Positions 26,959-35,127 of a DNA stretch of 64,000 bases are shown here, in pieces. Both the position numbers and the translations under genes were made by a program. Source of the stretch: [Leptolyngbya] sp. JSC-1. GTDB taxonomy: Bacteria > Cyanobacteriota > Cyanobacteriia > Elainellales > Elainellaceae. Under the pieces are notes generated by a model. That model worked only from the letters and a program-made list of their open reading frames with translations, had not been told where the DNA came from and did not search any database. Every line of letters begins with the position of its first letter. Within the stretch, counting starts at the first letter, position 1. The stretch is from NCBI GenBank assembly GCA_000733415.1, contig KL662191.1:196918-260917 (forward strand), in the 5' to 3' direction.

Positions 26959-27435
26959 ATGTGTTTGTATCTTTTGTGCGGATTGCCTTGTGCAGGGAAA
27001 ACTACTTTAGCAAAACAGTTGGCGAAGGAAAAAGGAGCAATTGCACTTTCACTTGATCATCTTGTTCTAACACTTTTTCCTGAAGAGGATACCTTTGAAA
27101 CTCATCATAAGTATGTTCAAAGAGTTGAAAATACCTTTTTCCCTATCGTAGGTAATTTGCTCAATCAGGGTTGTAGTGTTGTTATGGATTTTCCTGCTCA
27201 TACGAAAGTTGAACGTGATAGTTTACGACAGATTGCCACCCAAGCTAAAGTTAAAAGCTATTTGTATTATTTACAGGCAGATTTAGAAACGATTAAAAAA
27301 CGCATTCAGCAACGTAATGTTGCTCTAAAGGACGGTGAATACTTTATTCCTGATTGGCTCCTTGCTATGATTATTGAGAAGTTTGAACCACCAGATCTCT
27401 CTGAAGAACCAATTGAGGTCTGGTTGGAGTGGTAA
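26959..27435 (+). CDS. P-loop kinase-like ATPase (zeta-toxin/polynucleotide-kinase type fold)
   Basis: This intact 158-residue P-loop protein has Walker A GLPCAGKTT at residues 8-16 and the DHL motif (LSLDHLVLTLFPEED) where small kinases place the phosphoacceptor-binding Asp. Next come NQGCSVVMDFPAHT (Walker B-like) and a lid with RIQQRN. It resembles small-molecule or nucleic-acid 5'-kinases of the zeta toxin/chloramphenicol phosphotransferase/PNK group; the substrate is unknown. It lies on the opposite strand between rtcA and rtcB remnants and is visibly more AT-rich than neighbours, suggesting separate acquisition. A role in RNA end repair is possible but only suggested by place. Confidence 0.75.
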   Translation: MCLYLLCGLPCAGKTTLAKQLAKEKGAIALSLDHLVLTLFPEEDTFETHHKYVQRVENTFFPIVGNLLNQGCSVVMDFPAHTKVERDSLRQIATQAKVKSYLYYLQADLETIKKRIQQRNVALKDGEYFIPDWLLAMIIEKFEPPDLSEEPIEVWLEW

Positions 27436-27481
27436 TAACAGTTTATATGAGTTTCAGATAAATCCTGCTATATATCCAAGA

Positions 27482-28020
27482 TTACTTGCACCATCCAGCC
27501 CATGTCTGTTTTTTCGAGTCGAAATTAATGCAGAATTCTAGGTCTTCTTCCCAGCCATAGCCGTTATGAATGCACCACTGCGCCCCCTGCTCCACCACCT
27601 GCCGGAACTCATTACGGGATAGTTTGACAAATCCAGTACTGCCAACGCCTGCCGGAACTCGCTCGTACAGCTTATCGACCAGTTGTTTGATGTATGGTTT
27701 GACGTCTTTGTAATCCAGATTTGTCGTCACCAGCCGCATACCGCAATTAATATCAAACTAATATCAAACCCAATGCCGCCCGGAGAAATCACGCCACCCT
27801 GGTCCACATCCATAGCCGCAACACCGCCAATCGGGAAGCCATAGCCAAAGTGACCATCGGGCATACAAAGAGCATATTTGGTGATGCCGGGTAGGGTAGC
27901 CACATTGGCGATCTGGTCAAAGACCGCATCATCTAATTCTCGAATTAGCTTCTCAGTGCCATAAATCCGCGCCGGTACCCGCATTCCGTCTTTGTACGAG
28001 ATTGGGATCTCCCAAATCAC
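27482..28020 (-). pseudogene. rtcB: Truncated, frameshifted RNA ligase RtcB gene
   Basis: RtcB joins RNA 3'-phosphate or cyclic phosphate to 5'-OH ends. The first part matches RtcB well (YKDGMRVPARIYGTEKLI, KYALCMPDGHFGYGFPIGG, VISPGGIGFDI). An 11-bp direct duplication (TTTGATATTAG/TTTGATATTAA on the minus strand, about 27750-27771) then breaks the frame just before the expected NCG motif with the catalytic-site Cys. The next frame resumes exactly (GMRLVTTNL, then LYERVPAGVGSTGFVKLSRN and GYGWEEDLEF) and ends after a non-homologous tail. About 300 C-terminal residues with the active-site His cluster are lost; the extreme N-terminus is also missing. Confidence 0.93.
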
Positions 28021-28094
28021 ATCTCTCTAGAGGTTTATCCCTATACTTGCCAGTCGAAGTTGGCAAAGGTACCTACCCGTAGAAATCATCACTA

Positions 28095-28422
28095 CTATTC
28101 TGGAGAATTCAATACTTGCTCGGCTGTGAGCGCAAAATCTGGAAATGTAGGAGAAACGATTCGTTCACCATCTTTGAAGCTGGCTTCCTCATAGGTGTCA
28201 CCCTTTAGTACAAGCACCATGACTGTCTGCCGATTTGGATCAATCAGCCAATATTCTGGAATCTTCCTTGCCTGATACTGGGCGCATTTGTTTCGTAGCC
28301 GCGGTCACACTGGGTTTTACCAGGGCTGACAACTTCCACGACCAGAACAGGGGATTGTCTGTTCCATCTTCGTAGGTCAGATAATCTTCAAAGGTCATCC
28401 TGGGTCTGGTCTCAGTCGTCAT
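28095..28422 (-). pseudogene. Uma2-family (DUF820) endonuclease-like gene, internally deleted
   Basis: From ATG 28422 the frame gives the usual start of Uma2 proteins (TETRPRMTFEDYLTYEDGTD). It then jumps, in another frame, to the family's C-terminal half (VLVVEVVSPGK, then YWLIDPNRQTVMVLVLKGD and FPDFALTAEQV) ending at TAG 28097-28095. The central part, which normally includes YELVDGELV and the first catalytic Asp region, is deleted. Uma2 proteins are PD-(D/E)XK-fold proteins found in very many copies in cyanobacteria, with unknown role. This copy is not functional. Confidence 0.88.
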
Positions 28423-28441
28423 CGGCGCTCTCCAGTTCAAG

Positions 28442-28582
28442 CTGATTCTGCGGGCAGATGCCTACGAGCGCATCGAGCATAGCGAGTTTCCTGAGTTCGC
28501 AGAATTGGATTTTACCTTGCTGCATCAGTGTGTTTTGTTGGCCCAAACCTCTAGATTAGAAGCGGCTAAAGAGTTCCGTTGA
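28442..28582 (+). pseudogene. C-terminal fragment of a second Uma2-like gene
   Basis: On the plus strand these 47 codons read LILRADAYERIEHSEFPEFA, then ELDFTLLHQCVLLAQTSRLE and AAKEFR before TGA. That looks like the end of another Uma2-type protein (aromatic/acidic pattern, Leu-rich final helix, terminal FR). No start or body is present. It abuts the other Uma2 remnant in the opposite orientation, so two broken copies meet head to head. Confidence 0.65.
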
Positions 28583-28872
28583 GGTCTCAGCAGAGCATAG
28601 ACTTCTACGATGTTGTGCCAAAGAAAAGCAGCCGCTGTTTTTTGTCTGCTCAGAGTGGGGTATTATCTTGCTTTGGAGTGTTTGTTAAGACAAGGTAACA
28701 TTTAGAAATTGGCTCTCGTTTTGACCAGTTAGGGGAGGTAGGCAATAGCACTAGTCCTTATAGTAGGGACATTTCATCATTGGAAGTACTGAATTGAGGG
28801 CACTAAGGACGTAGAATCACTGTCAGTTAGAATCACTGTCAGTTAGACAAGCCAAGCGACGCAGTTAGGAAG
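28583..28872. other. Intergenic region upstream of wzm
   Basis: These 290 bases precede the ABC exporter operon and should hold its promoter. They include a perfect 16-bp duplication, AGAATCACTGTCAGTT at 28813-28828 and 28829-28844, about 30 bp before the wzm start. No gene was seen. Confidence 0.5.
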
Positions 28873-29700
28873 GTGGGGAGTGTGAGTGTAAGTCAGCGAA
28901 TTCGCAGGAAGGGCAAAGTTAACCTGTTAGGCAACAACCGCAACTGGGAGAACTATCGGGACATTCTGATTGTTCTGCTGCAAAAAGAGCTGAAGGTGCG
29001 GTACAACAACAAGCTGCTGGGCTATCTGTGGTCGATTGCCAATCCGTTGGCGGCGGCGGTGGTTTACTTTGTGGCGTTTCAGATTTTGATGCGGCTGCGC
29101 GTGCCGGACTACCAGTTGATTTTGCTAACGGGCGTGTTTCCCTGGCAGTGGTTTACCAACGCGGTGGGGTCGGCGTCGAATGTGTTTGTCGGCAATGCTT
29201 CGATTATTAAGAAGGTGAACTTTCCCCGCAACATTGTGCCGCTCTGTATGGTGACGAATCACATGATCCACTTCATCATGTCGATTCCGGTGATCGTCCT
29301 GTTTCTGTTGTTTTATCAGCGGGTGCCTAGCCTAACTTGGCTTTATGGAATTCCTCTATGGCTAGTGGTGCACTTCTTTATGGTCTACGGCATTGCTCTA
29401 GGTCTAGCGTCGATTAACCTGTTCTTCCGGGATTTGGAACGGCTGATGAGCATTGTGCTCAACTTCGCGTTTTACCTGACTCCGGTACTGTACCCCCTCG
29501 ACCTGATTCCAGAGCATGTGCGTCACTACATGTTCTTGAATCCGGCGGCTCCCCTGATTGCTGGTTGGCGCGAGCTGCTGCTCGATGGCAGAGTCGAGTG
29601 GTTGTTTTTGGCCGTGAGTGCGGGTTATGCGGCGCTGTTTTTTGCGATTGGTATGGTGATTTACCGACGCCTGTCCTGGAAATTTGCAGAAGTGCTATGA
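28873..29700 (+). CDS. wzm: ABC-2 type polysaccharide export permease (Wzm-like)
   Basis: This is the membrane half of an ABC exporter for a lipid-linked polysaccharide. The 275-residue protein has the family's N-terminal amphipathic segment (YRDILIVLLQKELKVRYNNK), the conserved LLGYLWSIANPLAAAVVYFV, and about six membrane segments ending near FFAIGMVIYRRLSWKFAEVL. The start is GTG 28873 preceded by AGGAAG; a second in-frame GTG at 28882 is possible. Its stop overlaps the wzt start (ATGA at 29697). The pair would export a complete glycan, in contrast to the flippase operons elsewhere in the window. Confidence 0.93.
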   Translation: MGSVSVSQRIRRKGKVNLLGNNRNWENYRDILIVLLQKELKVRYNNKLLGYLWSIANPLAAAVVYFVAFQILMRLRVPDYQLILLTGVFPWQWFTNAVGSASNVFVGNASIIKKVNFPRNIVPLCMVTNHMIHFIMSIPVIVLFLLFYQRVPSLTWLYGIPLWLVVHFFMVYGIALGLASINLFFRDLERLMSIVLNFAFYLTPVLYPLDLIPEHVRHYMFLNPAAPLIAGWRELLLDGRVEWLFLAVSAGYAALFFAIGMVIYRRLSWKFAEVL

Positions 29701-30476
29701 GAGAACCGGTGATTAGTTTCTACAACGTCAGTAAGTCCTATCCGCTCTACGGCCATATTCGCGGGATCAAAAACTTTTTGTTTAACTTTCCCAAGAGTCT
29801 GACCTCGATGCGGCAGGAGCGGTTTGAGGCGCTGTCGAATATCTCGTTCGAGGTCTACGAAGGCGAAAATTTCGGCATTATCGGCAACAACGGAGCCGGA
29901 AAAAGCACGACTCTAGGGCTGATTGCAGGCGTCTTGAAGCCGAACAAAGGTCGGGTGGTGGTGCGGCGTCGAGTTTCGCCATTATTGGCGTTGGGAGCGG
30001 GCTTCCATGCTGAACTGACCGGGCGCGAAAATGTGGAGCTGAATGGTGTGCTGCTGGGTCTAACTCGCAAGGAAATCCGCCGCAAAATGGACGAAATTAT
30101 TGAGTTTTCGGAGCTGGGCGATTTTGTTAACCGCCCGGTGCGGGTTTATTCCAGCGGCATGCTGGCGCGGTTGGGCTTTTCGGTGGTGGCCCACTTGGAT
30201 CCCGAAATTCTGCTGATTGATGAGGTGCTGGGCGTTGGCGATATTCGCTTCCAGAAGAAATGCCTCGACAAGATGATGAGCTTCAAGGACAGCGGCGTCA
30301 CTATGGTGCTTGTGACCCATTCGGTCGCCAGCGTCATGAACATCTGCGACCGCGCCATGTGGATCGATAACCATCAGGTGCGGATGATGGGCGACCCGGC
30401 AGAAGTGGTCGAAGCTTACTGCGCCGCCTCCAACGTCCCAATCAACACCAATGCCGTCAACAAAGCCGCGCTTTAA
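29697..30476 (+). CDS. wzt: ABC transporter ATPase of polysaccharide exporter (Wzt-like, short)
   Basis: This 259-residue ATPase has Walker A GNNGAGKST, the signature segment YSSGMLARLGFSV and Walker B EILLIDEVLGVGD, in the KpsT/Wzt arrangement with the family N-terminal stretch SFYNVSKSYPLYGHIRGIKN. It starts at ATG 29697 in an ATGA overlap with wzm; a longer frame from 29565 overlaps wzm and is not real. It lacks the C-terminal carbohydrate-binding domain found in some Wzt proteins, so recognition of a capped glycan end by this protein is unlikely. Confidence 0.94.
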   Translation: MREPVISFYNVSKSYPLYGHIRGIKNFLFNFPKSLTSMRQERFEALSNISFEVYEGENFGIIGNNGAGKSTTLGLIAGVLKPNKGRVVVRRRVSPLLALGAGFHAELTGRENVELNGVLLGLTRKEIRRKMDEIIEFSELGDFVNRPVRVYSSGMLARLGFSVVAHLDPEILLIDEVLGVGDIRFQKKCLDKMMSFKDSGVTMVLVTHSVASVMNICDRAMWIDNHQVRMMGDPAEVVEAYCAASNVPINTNAVNKAAL

Positions 30477-30485
30477 TTTTGCCGC

Positions 30486-32276
30486 ATGAGAAACTTTCCC
30501 ACCCAGTACAATCTGCAAGCCGACGACGTTCTGTATTTTTGCCATATTCCCAAGACAGCAGGCATGACCTTCCGCACGATTGTGGAGGACCAGTTTCATT
30601 GCAGTGATGTCTGCCCAGCGACGCTGAATGCCCAGTTGGCCAAAATGTCACCAGAGGAGTTGCAGTCCTACCGGCTGTTTCGAGGACACCTCGGCTTTAT
30701 CAACCTGCCGGAACTGTTGCCAGGGAAACAGGTGATCAATGTCACGGTGCTGCGGGAGCCGGTGGCGCGGGTGATTTCCCATTACGAATACATTCGCCGC
30801 ATGCCGGGGGATCCTCACTACGAAGCGGTGAAGGACATGACGCTGGAGGAGTTTGCCCAAAAGCTGACGGCAGGCAAGGTGGGTAAGAATATCCAGACCT
30901 ATCATGTGGCGAAAACGGCCCAGTTTAGTCTGGAGAGTCTGTCGCCGCAGGAAACGCTGGATTTGGCGAAGGCGAGTTTGGATGACTTTGCCTTTGTCGG
31001 ACTGGTGGAACGGTTTCAGGATTCGCTGTTTTTGCTGTCCTACCTCTTTGGCTGGAAGCCGATTCTAAATAGCCGCAAGGAAAATGCAGCGGGTAAGCAG
31101 AAGGCGGTCCAGGAGATTCCGGCCAGCACTCTAGAGGTGATTCAGGCCAATACGCGATTGGATGATGCGCTCTACCGGCATGCCAAGGAAATTTTTGAGG
31201 TCCGGTTCGCGGCGATGCAGCGCGATTTGATTGACCGCTTTGGAGCTGAGGTGGTGCCGGAATTGGTGGACCAGCCGGACCCGCAACTCTCGTCTGAGCA
31301 GCTAGCCGCCCTGCTGGAAAAACACTACGACCAACGCTATCGGGAGCTGCATCCCAAGCCGCCCAAGGTTGCCCTCTACGATTTTTGTCAGCCGCTGCGG
31401 GGCACGGGTTGGCAACGGCGAGAGTATTTTGACCAGGATCCGCTGGCCTATCGCTGGATTGGTCCTACCCCGTCAGCCACGCTCGATATCCCCTTCGATA
31501 CCAGCACCGACGCCTATCTGGAATTTCAGATGGTGGGTCTGACGGTGACGCTGCCAGAGCTGATTAAAACCCTGAAGCTGGAGGTGAATCAACAGCCGCT
31601 GCCCTATGATTTGCTGTTCAGCAACGAGGGGCGGCAGATTTTGCGGGCCTATGTGCCCCAGTCTGTCTTGCAAAGCCAGCGGCCCTTTACCAATATTCAG
31701 TTTGAGGTCAGCCGCACCATTTCGCTGAATTCGATCAACCCGCTGAATCCCGATACTCGCTTGGTGGGGTTGGCCTTCAATGTGGTGCAGCTTTTGCCAG
31801 CCGCTAAAGTGACCGAACTGAGCATCGTCGCACCGCAATTCCGGTTTGCCCCCTGGCAGGAAACGGTGGCATTTATGCGGCAACAAGCCCCGCCGGAGGA
31901 ACCGGTTGTAGCGCCTACCGTGTTTAGGATCCAACTGCCCAACCCGATTACGGACTACAAGACGTTTCTCAAGAAGGGCGGCTTTCCCTGGCTGATTCTG
32001 CACAAGGGCATGGTGGAGACAGTTGATACTGTGCTGTTTAAGCTGGTCGGGCAGGGGTTTGCGCCGGTCTATGCCAATGAGGTGTTTGTGATCTTCTCCA
32101 CCCATCGGCATTTGCCCAAACTTCCCTATACCAGTCCCCATGTCAAGCCGCTGTATGTGGACTACCTGAAACGCCAGTTAGCAAAAGTAACCAAACCGAT
32201 TTGGCGGCGGGTCGTGTCCTCCGGTCAGAAAAATCAGGCTCAGACCAAAGCCCAGCCGAAACTGAACGCGAAGTGA
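30486..32276 (+). CDS. Sulfotransferase-domain protein with long C-terminal extension
   Basis: This 596-residue protein begins with a Sulfotransfer_2-like domain: the PAPS 5'-phosphosulfate loop HIPKTAGMTFRTI at about residues 20-32 and a 3'-phosphate site VLREPVARVISHYEY at about 88-102. This domain ends near residue 240. The remaining 350 residues match no domain I recognise; part is beta-rich (about 330-480) and the end is basic. The expected reaction is transfer of sulfate from PAPS to a sugar hydroxyl. Placed nine bp after wzt and overlapping the next glycosyltransferase region, it suggests that the exported glycan is sulfated; this is inference. Confidence 0.82.
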   Translation: MRNFPTQYNLQADDVLYFCHIPKTAGMTFRTIVEDQFHCSDVCPATLNAQLAKMSPEELQSYRLFRGHLGFINLPELLPGKQVINVTVLREPVARVISHYEYIRRMPGDPHYEAVKDMTLEEFAQKLTAGKVGKNIQTYHVAKTAQFSLESLSPQETLDLAKASLDDFAFVGLVERFQDSLFLLSYLFGWKPILNSRKENAAGKQKAVQEIPASTLEVIQANTRLDDALYRHAKEIFEVRFAAMQRDLIDRFGAEVVPELVDQPDPQLSSEQLAALLEKHYDQRYRELHPKPPKVALYDFCQPLRGTGWQRREYFDQDPLAYRWIGPTPSATLDIPFDTSTDAYLEFQMVGLTVTLPELIKTLKLEVNQQPLPYDLLFSNEGRQILRAYVPQSVLQSQRPFTNIQFEVSRTISLNSINPLNPDTRLVGLAFNVVQLLPAAKVTELSIVAPQFRFAPWQETVAFMRQQAPPEEPVVAPTVFRIQLPNPITDYKTFLKKGGFPWLILHKGMVETVDTVLFKLVGQGFAPVYANEVFVIFSTHRHLPKLPYTSPHVKPLYVDYLKRQLAKVTKPIWRRVVSSGQKNQAQTKAQPKLNAK

Positions 32277-32299
32277 CAACTGCAATCGAGAAGGCCGAT

Positions 32300-33460
32300 A
32301 TGGGTTCTAGTCAACCGCTAGTGGTGAATTTAGCCTTTGTCGGCCAAAAACCAACCGGCTTAGCCACCTATGCCATCAACCTAGTCCCCCACCTCCAGGA
32401 AACAGCCCTCGCCCTCTTGGCCTCAGCCAGCTTTCTACCGCGGCTGCAACAGCTCACTCCCCCACCCTCCCCCACCTCCAGCCTCACCTACTACGAAGTC
32501 CCCGCCAACCTAACCTATGAGCAGGGCAAACTCGGACATTTTCGCCGCATGGCCTGGACCCAGTTTGCCGTACCGCCGATTTGCCGGAAATTGCAGGCGG
32601 GGCTGTTGTTTTCGCCCGTACCCGAAATTCCGTTAGGGCTGCGCTGTCCGGCGGTAGTTATGGTGCATGATGTGATTCCGCTCCGGTTTCCCCGCTTCAC
32701 CTCGCCCCTGACCCATTATTTCCGCTACTATGTACCGCTGGTGTTGCAGCAAGCCCGCCATATTCTCTGCAACTCGCAAGCTACGGCTCAGGACTTGATC
32801 GATTTCTATGGTGTGCCGGTCAGTAAGATTACGCCAATTCCCTTAGCCCACGACAGCGCTCATTTTCGTCCGGTGGGTGCAGGCGAATCCACCCCTGAAC
32901 CAGACCCTGAACCAGACCCTGAACGGCCCTATTTCTTCTATGTGGGACGGCATGATCCGTACAAGAACCTGCATCGCTTAATCAATGCCTTTGCTGCGCT
33001 GCCCCAGGGTCAGGACCACGAACTCTGGATTGCCGGATCCGCCGATCCGCGCTTTACCCCCAGCTTGCAGACCAGAGCCAGAGAATTGGGCCTTGCCGAA
33101 CGGGTGCGGTTTTTGGATTACGTCGCCTATGACCAACTGCCTGTGCTGCTGAGTCGGGCTTTGGCAATGGTGTATCCCAGTCTCTGGGAGGGCTTTGGCT
33201 TTCCGGTGCTGGAGGCAATGGCCTGCGGTGCGCCTGTAATTACGTCTAATCTGTCGTCCCTGCCGGAAGTGGCTGGCGATGCGGCGATGCTGATTGATCC
33301 CTACAGCGAAGCAGCCCTGACTGCCGCGATGCACCAAGTGGCTAGTGATCCCCAGACCCGGACCCAACTGCAAACCGCCGGTTTAGCTAGAGCCAGTCAG
33401 TTTAGCTGGACTAAAACCGGACAGGCTACTAGCGCGGTGCTGAGGCAATTTCTAGGATGA
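32300..33460 (+). CDS. Family 4 glycosyltransferase
   Basis: This is a retaining GT-B enzyme of about 386 aa. The N-terminal domain starts VVNLAFVGQKPTGLATYAIN and contains VVMVHDVIPLRFP. The donor domain has YFFYVGRHDPYKNLHRLINA and EGFGFPVLEAMACGAPVIT with the GT4 E-x7-E pattern. A small duplicated PEPDPEPDPE linker lies between the domains. ATG 32300 is preferred, but GTG 32273 overlaps the previous gene's stop (GTGA) and could be a coupled start. It is the last gene of the ABC-exporter operon. Confidence 0.9.
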   Translation: MGSSQPLVVNLAFVGQKPTGLATYAINLVPHLQETALALLASASFLPRLQQLTPPPSPTSSLTYYEVPANLTYEQGKLGHFRRMAWTQFAVPPICRKLQAGLLFSPVPEIPLGLRCPAVVMVHDVIPLRFPRFTSPLTHYFRYYVPLVLQQARHILCNSQATAQDLIDFYGVPVSKITPIPLAHDSAHFRPVGAGESTPEPDPEPDPERPYFFYVGRHDPYKNLHRLINAFAALPQGQDHELWIAGSADPRFTPSLQTRARELGLAERVRFLDYVAYDQLPVLLSRALAMVYPSLWEGFGFPVLEAMACGAPVITSNLSSLPEVAGDAAMLIDPYSEAALTAAMHQVASDPQTRTQLQTAGLARASQFSWTKTGQATSAVLRQFLG

Positions 33461-33576
33461 AGCCACAGAGCATTACATGAATATTTAAGTCCATCTGGGT
33501 CGAGAAGCAGCAAGCAGAGCAACAGAAGGATTTAAAATTCAGAGAGCCATAATTTTTGACAATTTGAGATTGCCCT

Positions 33577-34041
33577 ATGACAACTGCTGTAACTTACCCC
33601 AATGCGCCCGATGTCTCGGCAGACGATTATGTTCTGATTGGTCTGGCCACCTGCTTTATCAAAGCCGACGGTGAAGTCTGCCAGGTCAAAATTGCGGAGC
33701 CGATTCCTTCGGCAGCGCTAGAAGCTCTCGTCAAAGGCATTCCCACCTCCTATGAACTGGCAGTTGCCACTACCCTGGGAGCCGTTTTACCCGCAGAAGA
33801 GCCGCAGCTCCCTGCCGATTTTCCGCCGGAAACCCAATTCTGCGATGACTTTGCCTACCGGGCCATTGCCGCCGCCCGCACCTACAAGAGCCGTCCCGAA
33901 GCCCAAACCCACGTTCCTCTGGACACTCACAAAACCGACTTCAACTATTCCACTGAGCGCAAGCGCGTCCTCAACTCGGACCGCATCGTCAAAACCGAAG
34001 ACAACGTCAAGCAGCACGCTTACACGCATCAAGTCCTGTAG
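33577..34041 (+). CDS. Conserved cyanobacterial protein of unknown function
   Basis: This is a soluble 154-residue protein with no motif I can name. The N-terminal half (DDYVLIGLATCFIKADGEVC, SYELAVATTLGAVLP) looks like a compact alpha/beta unit. The C-terminal half is charged and rich in His, Lys and Thr (TYKSRPEAQTHVPLDTHKTD). Codon use is like the neighbours', so I believe it is expressed. It is 23 bp upstream of the GST gene and may share its transcript. Confidence 0.65.
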   Translation: MTTAVTYPNAPDVSADDYVLIGLATCFIKADGEVCQVKIAEPIPSAALEALVKGIPTSYELAVATTLGAVLPAEEPQLPADFPPETQFCDDFAYRAIAAARTYKSRPEAQTHVPLDTHKTDFNYSTERKRVLNSDRIVKTEDNVKQHAYTHQVL

Positions 34042-34064
34042 TTCATTTGATTTCTGGTTGATCT

Positions 34065-34616
34065 ATGTTGAAACTCTATGGCGGTGCCCGCAGCCGCGCT
34101 TCGATTGTGCGCTGGTATTTGGAAGAACTGGGAATTCCCTACGAGTATGTGGTGCTGGACATGGCAGCAGGAGAACATCGGCAGCCAGAGTACTTAGCAA
34201 TCAACCCAATGGGCAAGGTGCCTGCGATTGTAGACAGCGATTTTCGCCTCTGGGAGTCGGGGGCGATTTTGCTGTACCTGGCGGAAAAGTATGGCGCACC
34301 GATGACGCTGGAACAACGCGCCGAGGCGAATCAGTGGATTTTGTTTGCCAATGCCACCCTCGGTCCCGGCATTTTCGTCGAAGCCAGCCGCGAAAAAGAG
34401 ATGCCGCGCTTGTTTGGGCCGCTGAACGAACGCTTGCAGCAGCAGCCGTATCTGCAAGGAGAGGAATTCACCGTGGTAGATGCTGCCGTTGGCTCAATGT
34501 TGGCCTATATGCCCCTGATGTTGCAAATCAACTTTGAAGGCTACCCAGCTCTGCAAGCCTACGTCAAGCGTCTAACCGAACGTCCCGCTTTCCAGAAGAC
34601 GATTGGGGCGCGATAA
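34065..34616 (+). CDS. Glutathione S-transferase family protein
   Basis: The 183-residue protein has a thioredoxin-fold N-terminal domain (MLKLYGGARSRASIVRWYLE, with Ser at the usual thiol-activating position, and NPMGKVPAIVD plus ESGAILLYLAEKYG, the glutathione gamma-glutamyl site). A helical C-terminal domain follows, ending FTVVDAAVGSMLAYMP. The length is at the short end for GSTs, but both domains are present. It probably conjugates or reduces with glutathione in stress defence; the substrate is unknown. Confidence 0.9.
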   Translation: MLKLYGGARSRASIVRWYLEELGIPYEYVVLDMAAGEHRQPEYLAINPMGKVPAIVDSDFRLWESGAILLYLAEKYGAPMTLEQRAEANQWILFANATLGPGIFVEASREKEMPRLFGPLNERLQQQPYLQGEEFTVVDAAVGSMLAYMPLMLQINFEGYPALQAYVKRLTERPAFQKTIGAR

Positions 34617-34732
34617 GGGGGTGCAATAAGGGGGTGCGATAAGGGGGAACCGTGAGCAATTTACTTCTCAAGAAAGATGTGCTCCATTTAACATCGTCGC
34701 TAGGCTCATGAACGGATGAATGGTGACGAAAA

Positions 34733-35107
34733 ATGCCTCACGTTTTATTAGTCGATGATGAAGCTGCCCTGCGCGATAGCCTTTCCTACGCATTGCAACG
34801 GGAAGGGTATGAGGTGACTACAGCAGCGGATGGATTGACGGCGCTGAAGCAATTTCACAAGCAAGTGCCGGACATTATTCTGCTCGATCTAATGCTGCCA
34901 GAAGTGGATGGCATGGAGCTGTGTTGGCGGATTCGTGCCTTTTCCAACATTCCCATCGTCATGCTGACCGCGAAGGATCAGGATTTTGATAAGGTGCGGG
35001 GGCTGGAGGCCGGAGCCGACGATTACATTACCAAACCGTTCAACACCCGCGAACTGATGGCCCGTATCAAAACCGTTTTGCGTCGCCATAATGCTAGCCA
35101 ATCCTAA
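34733..35107 (+). CDS. Single-domain response regulator (OmpR-type receiver)
   Basis: This 124-residue receiver has the acidic pair in LLVDDEAALRD, phospho-acceptor Asp in IILLDLMLPEVDG, switch Thr in IVMLTAKD and Lys in ITKPFN. The sequence after it (RELMARIKTVLRR) is the usual linker of OmpR/PhoB regulators, but the DNA-binding domain is absent and the protein ends there. It is 20 bp upstream of the histidine kinase gene and is presumably phosphorylated by it. Output must pass through a partner protein rather than by direct DNA binding. Confidence 0.92.
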   Translation: MPHVLLVDDEAALRDSLSYALQREGYEVTTAADGLTALKQFHKQVPDIILLDLMLPEVDGMELCWRIRAFSNIPIVMLTAKDQDFDKVRGLEAGADDYITKPFNTRELMARIKTVLRRHNASQS

Positions 35108-35127
35108 ATCGGTGGGCTGAAATCGGT

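Noticed and set aside
34733..35107. Single-domain regulator as a broken OmpR gene
   Set aside because: The kinase gene starts only 20 bp later and the receiver ends cleanly at the linker, with no trace of a DNA-binding domain in any frame, so it appears to be a real single-domain protein.
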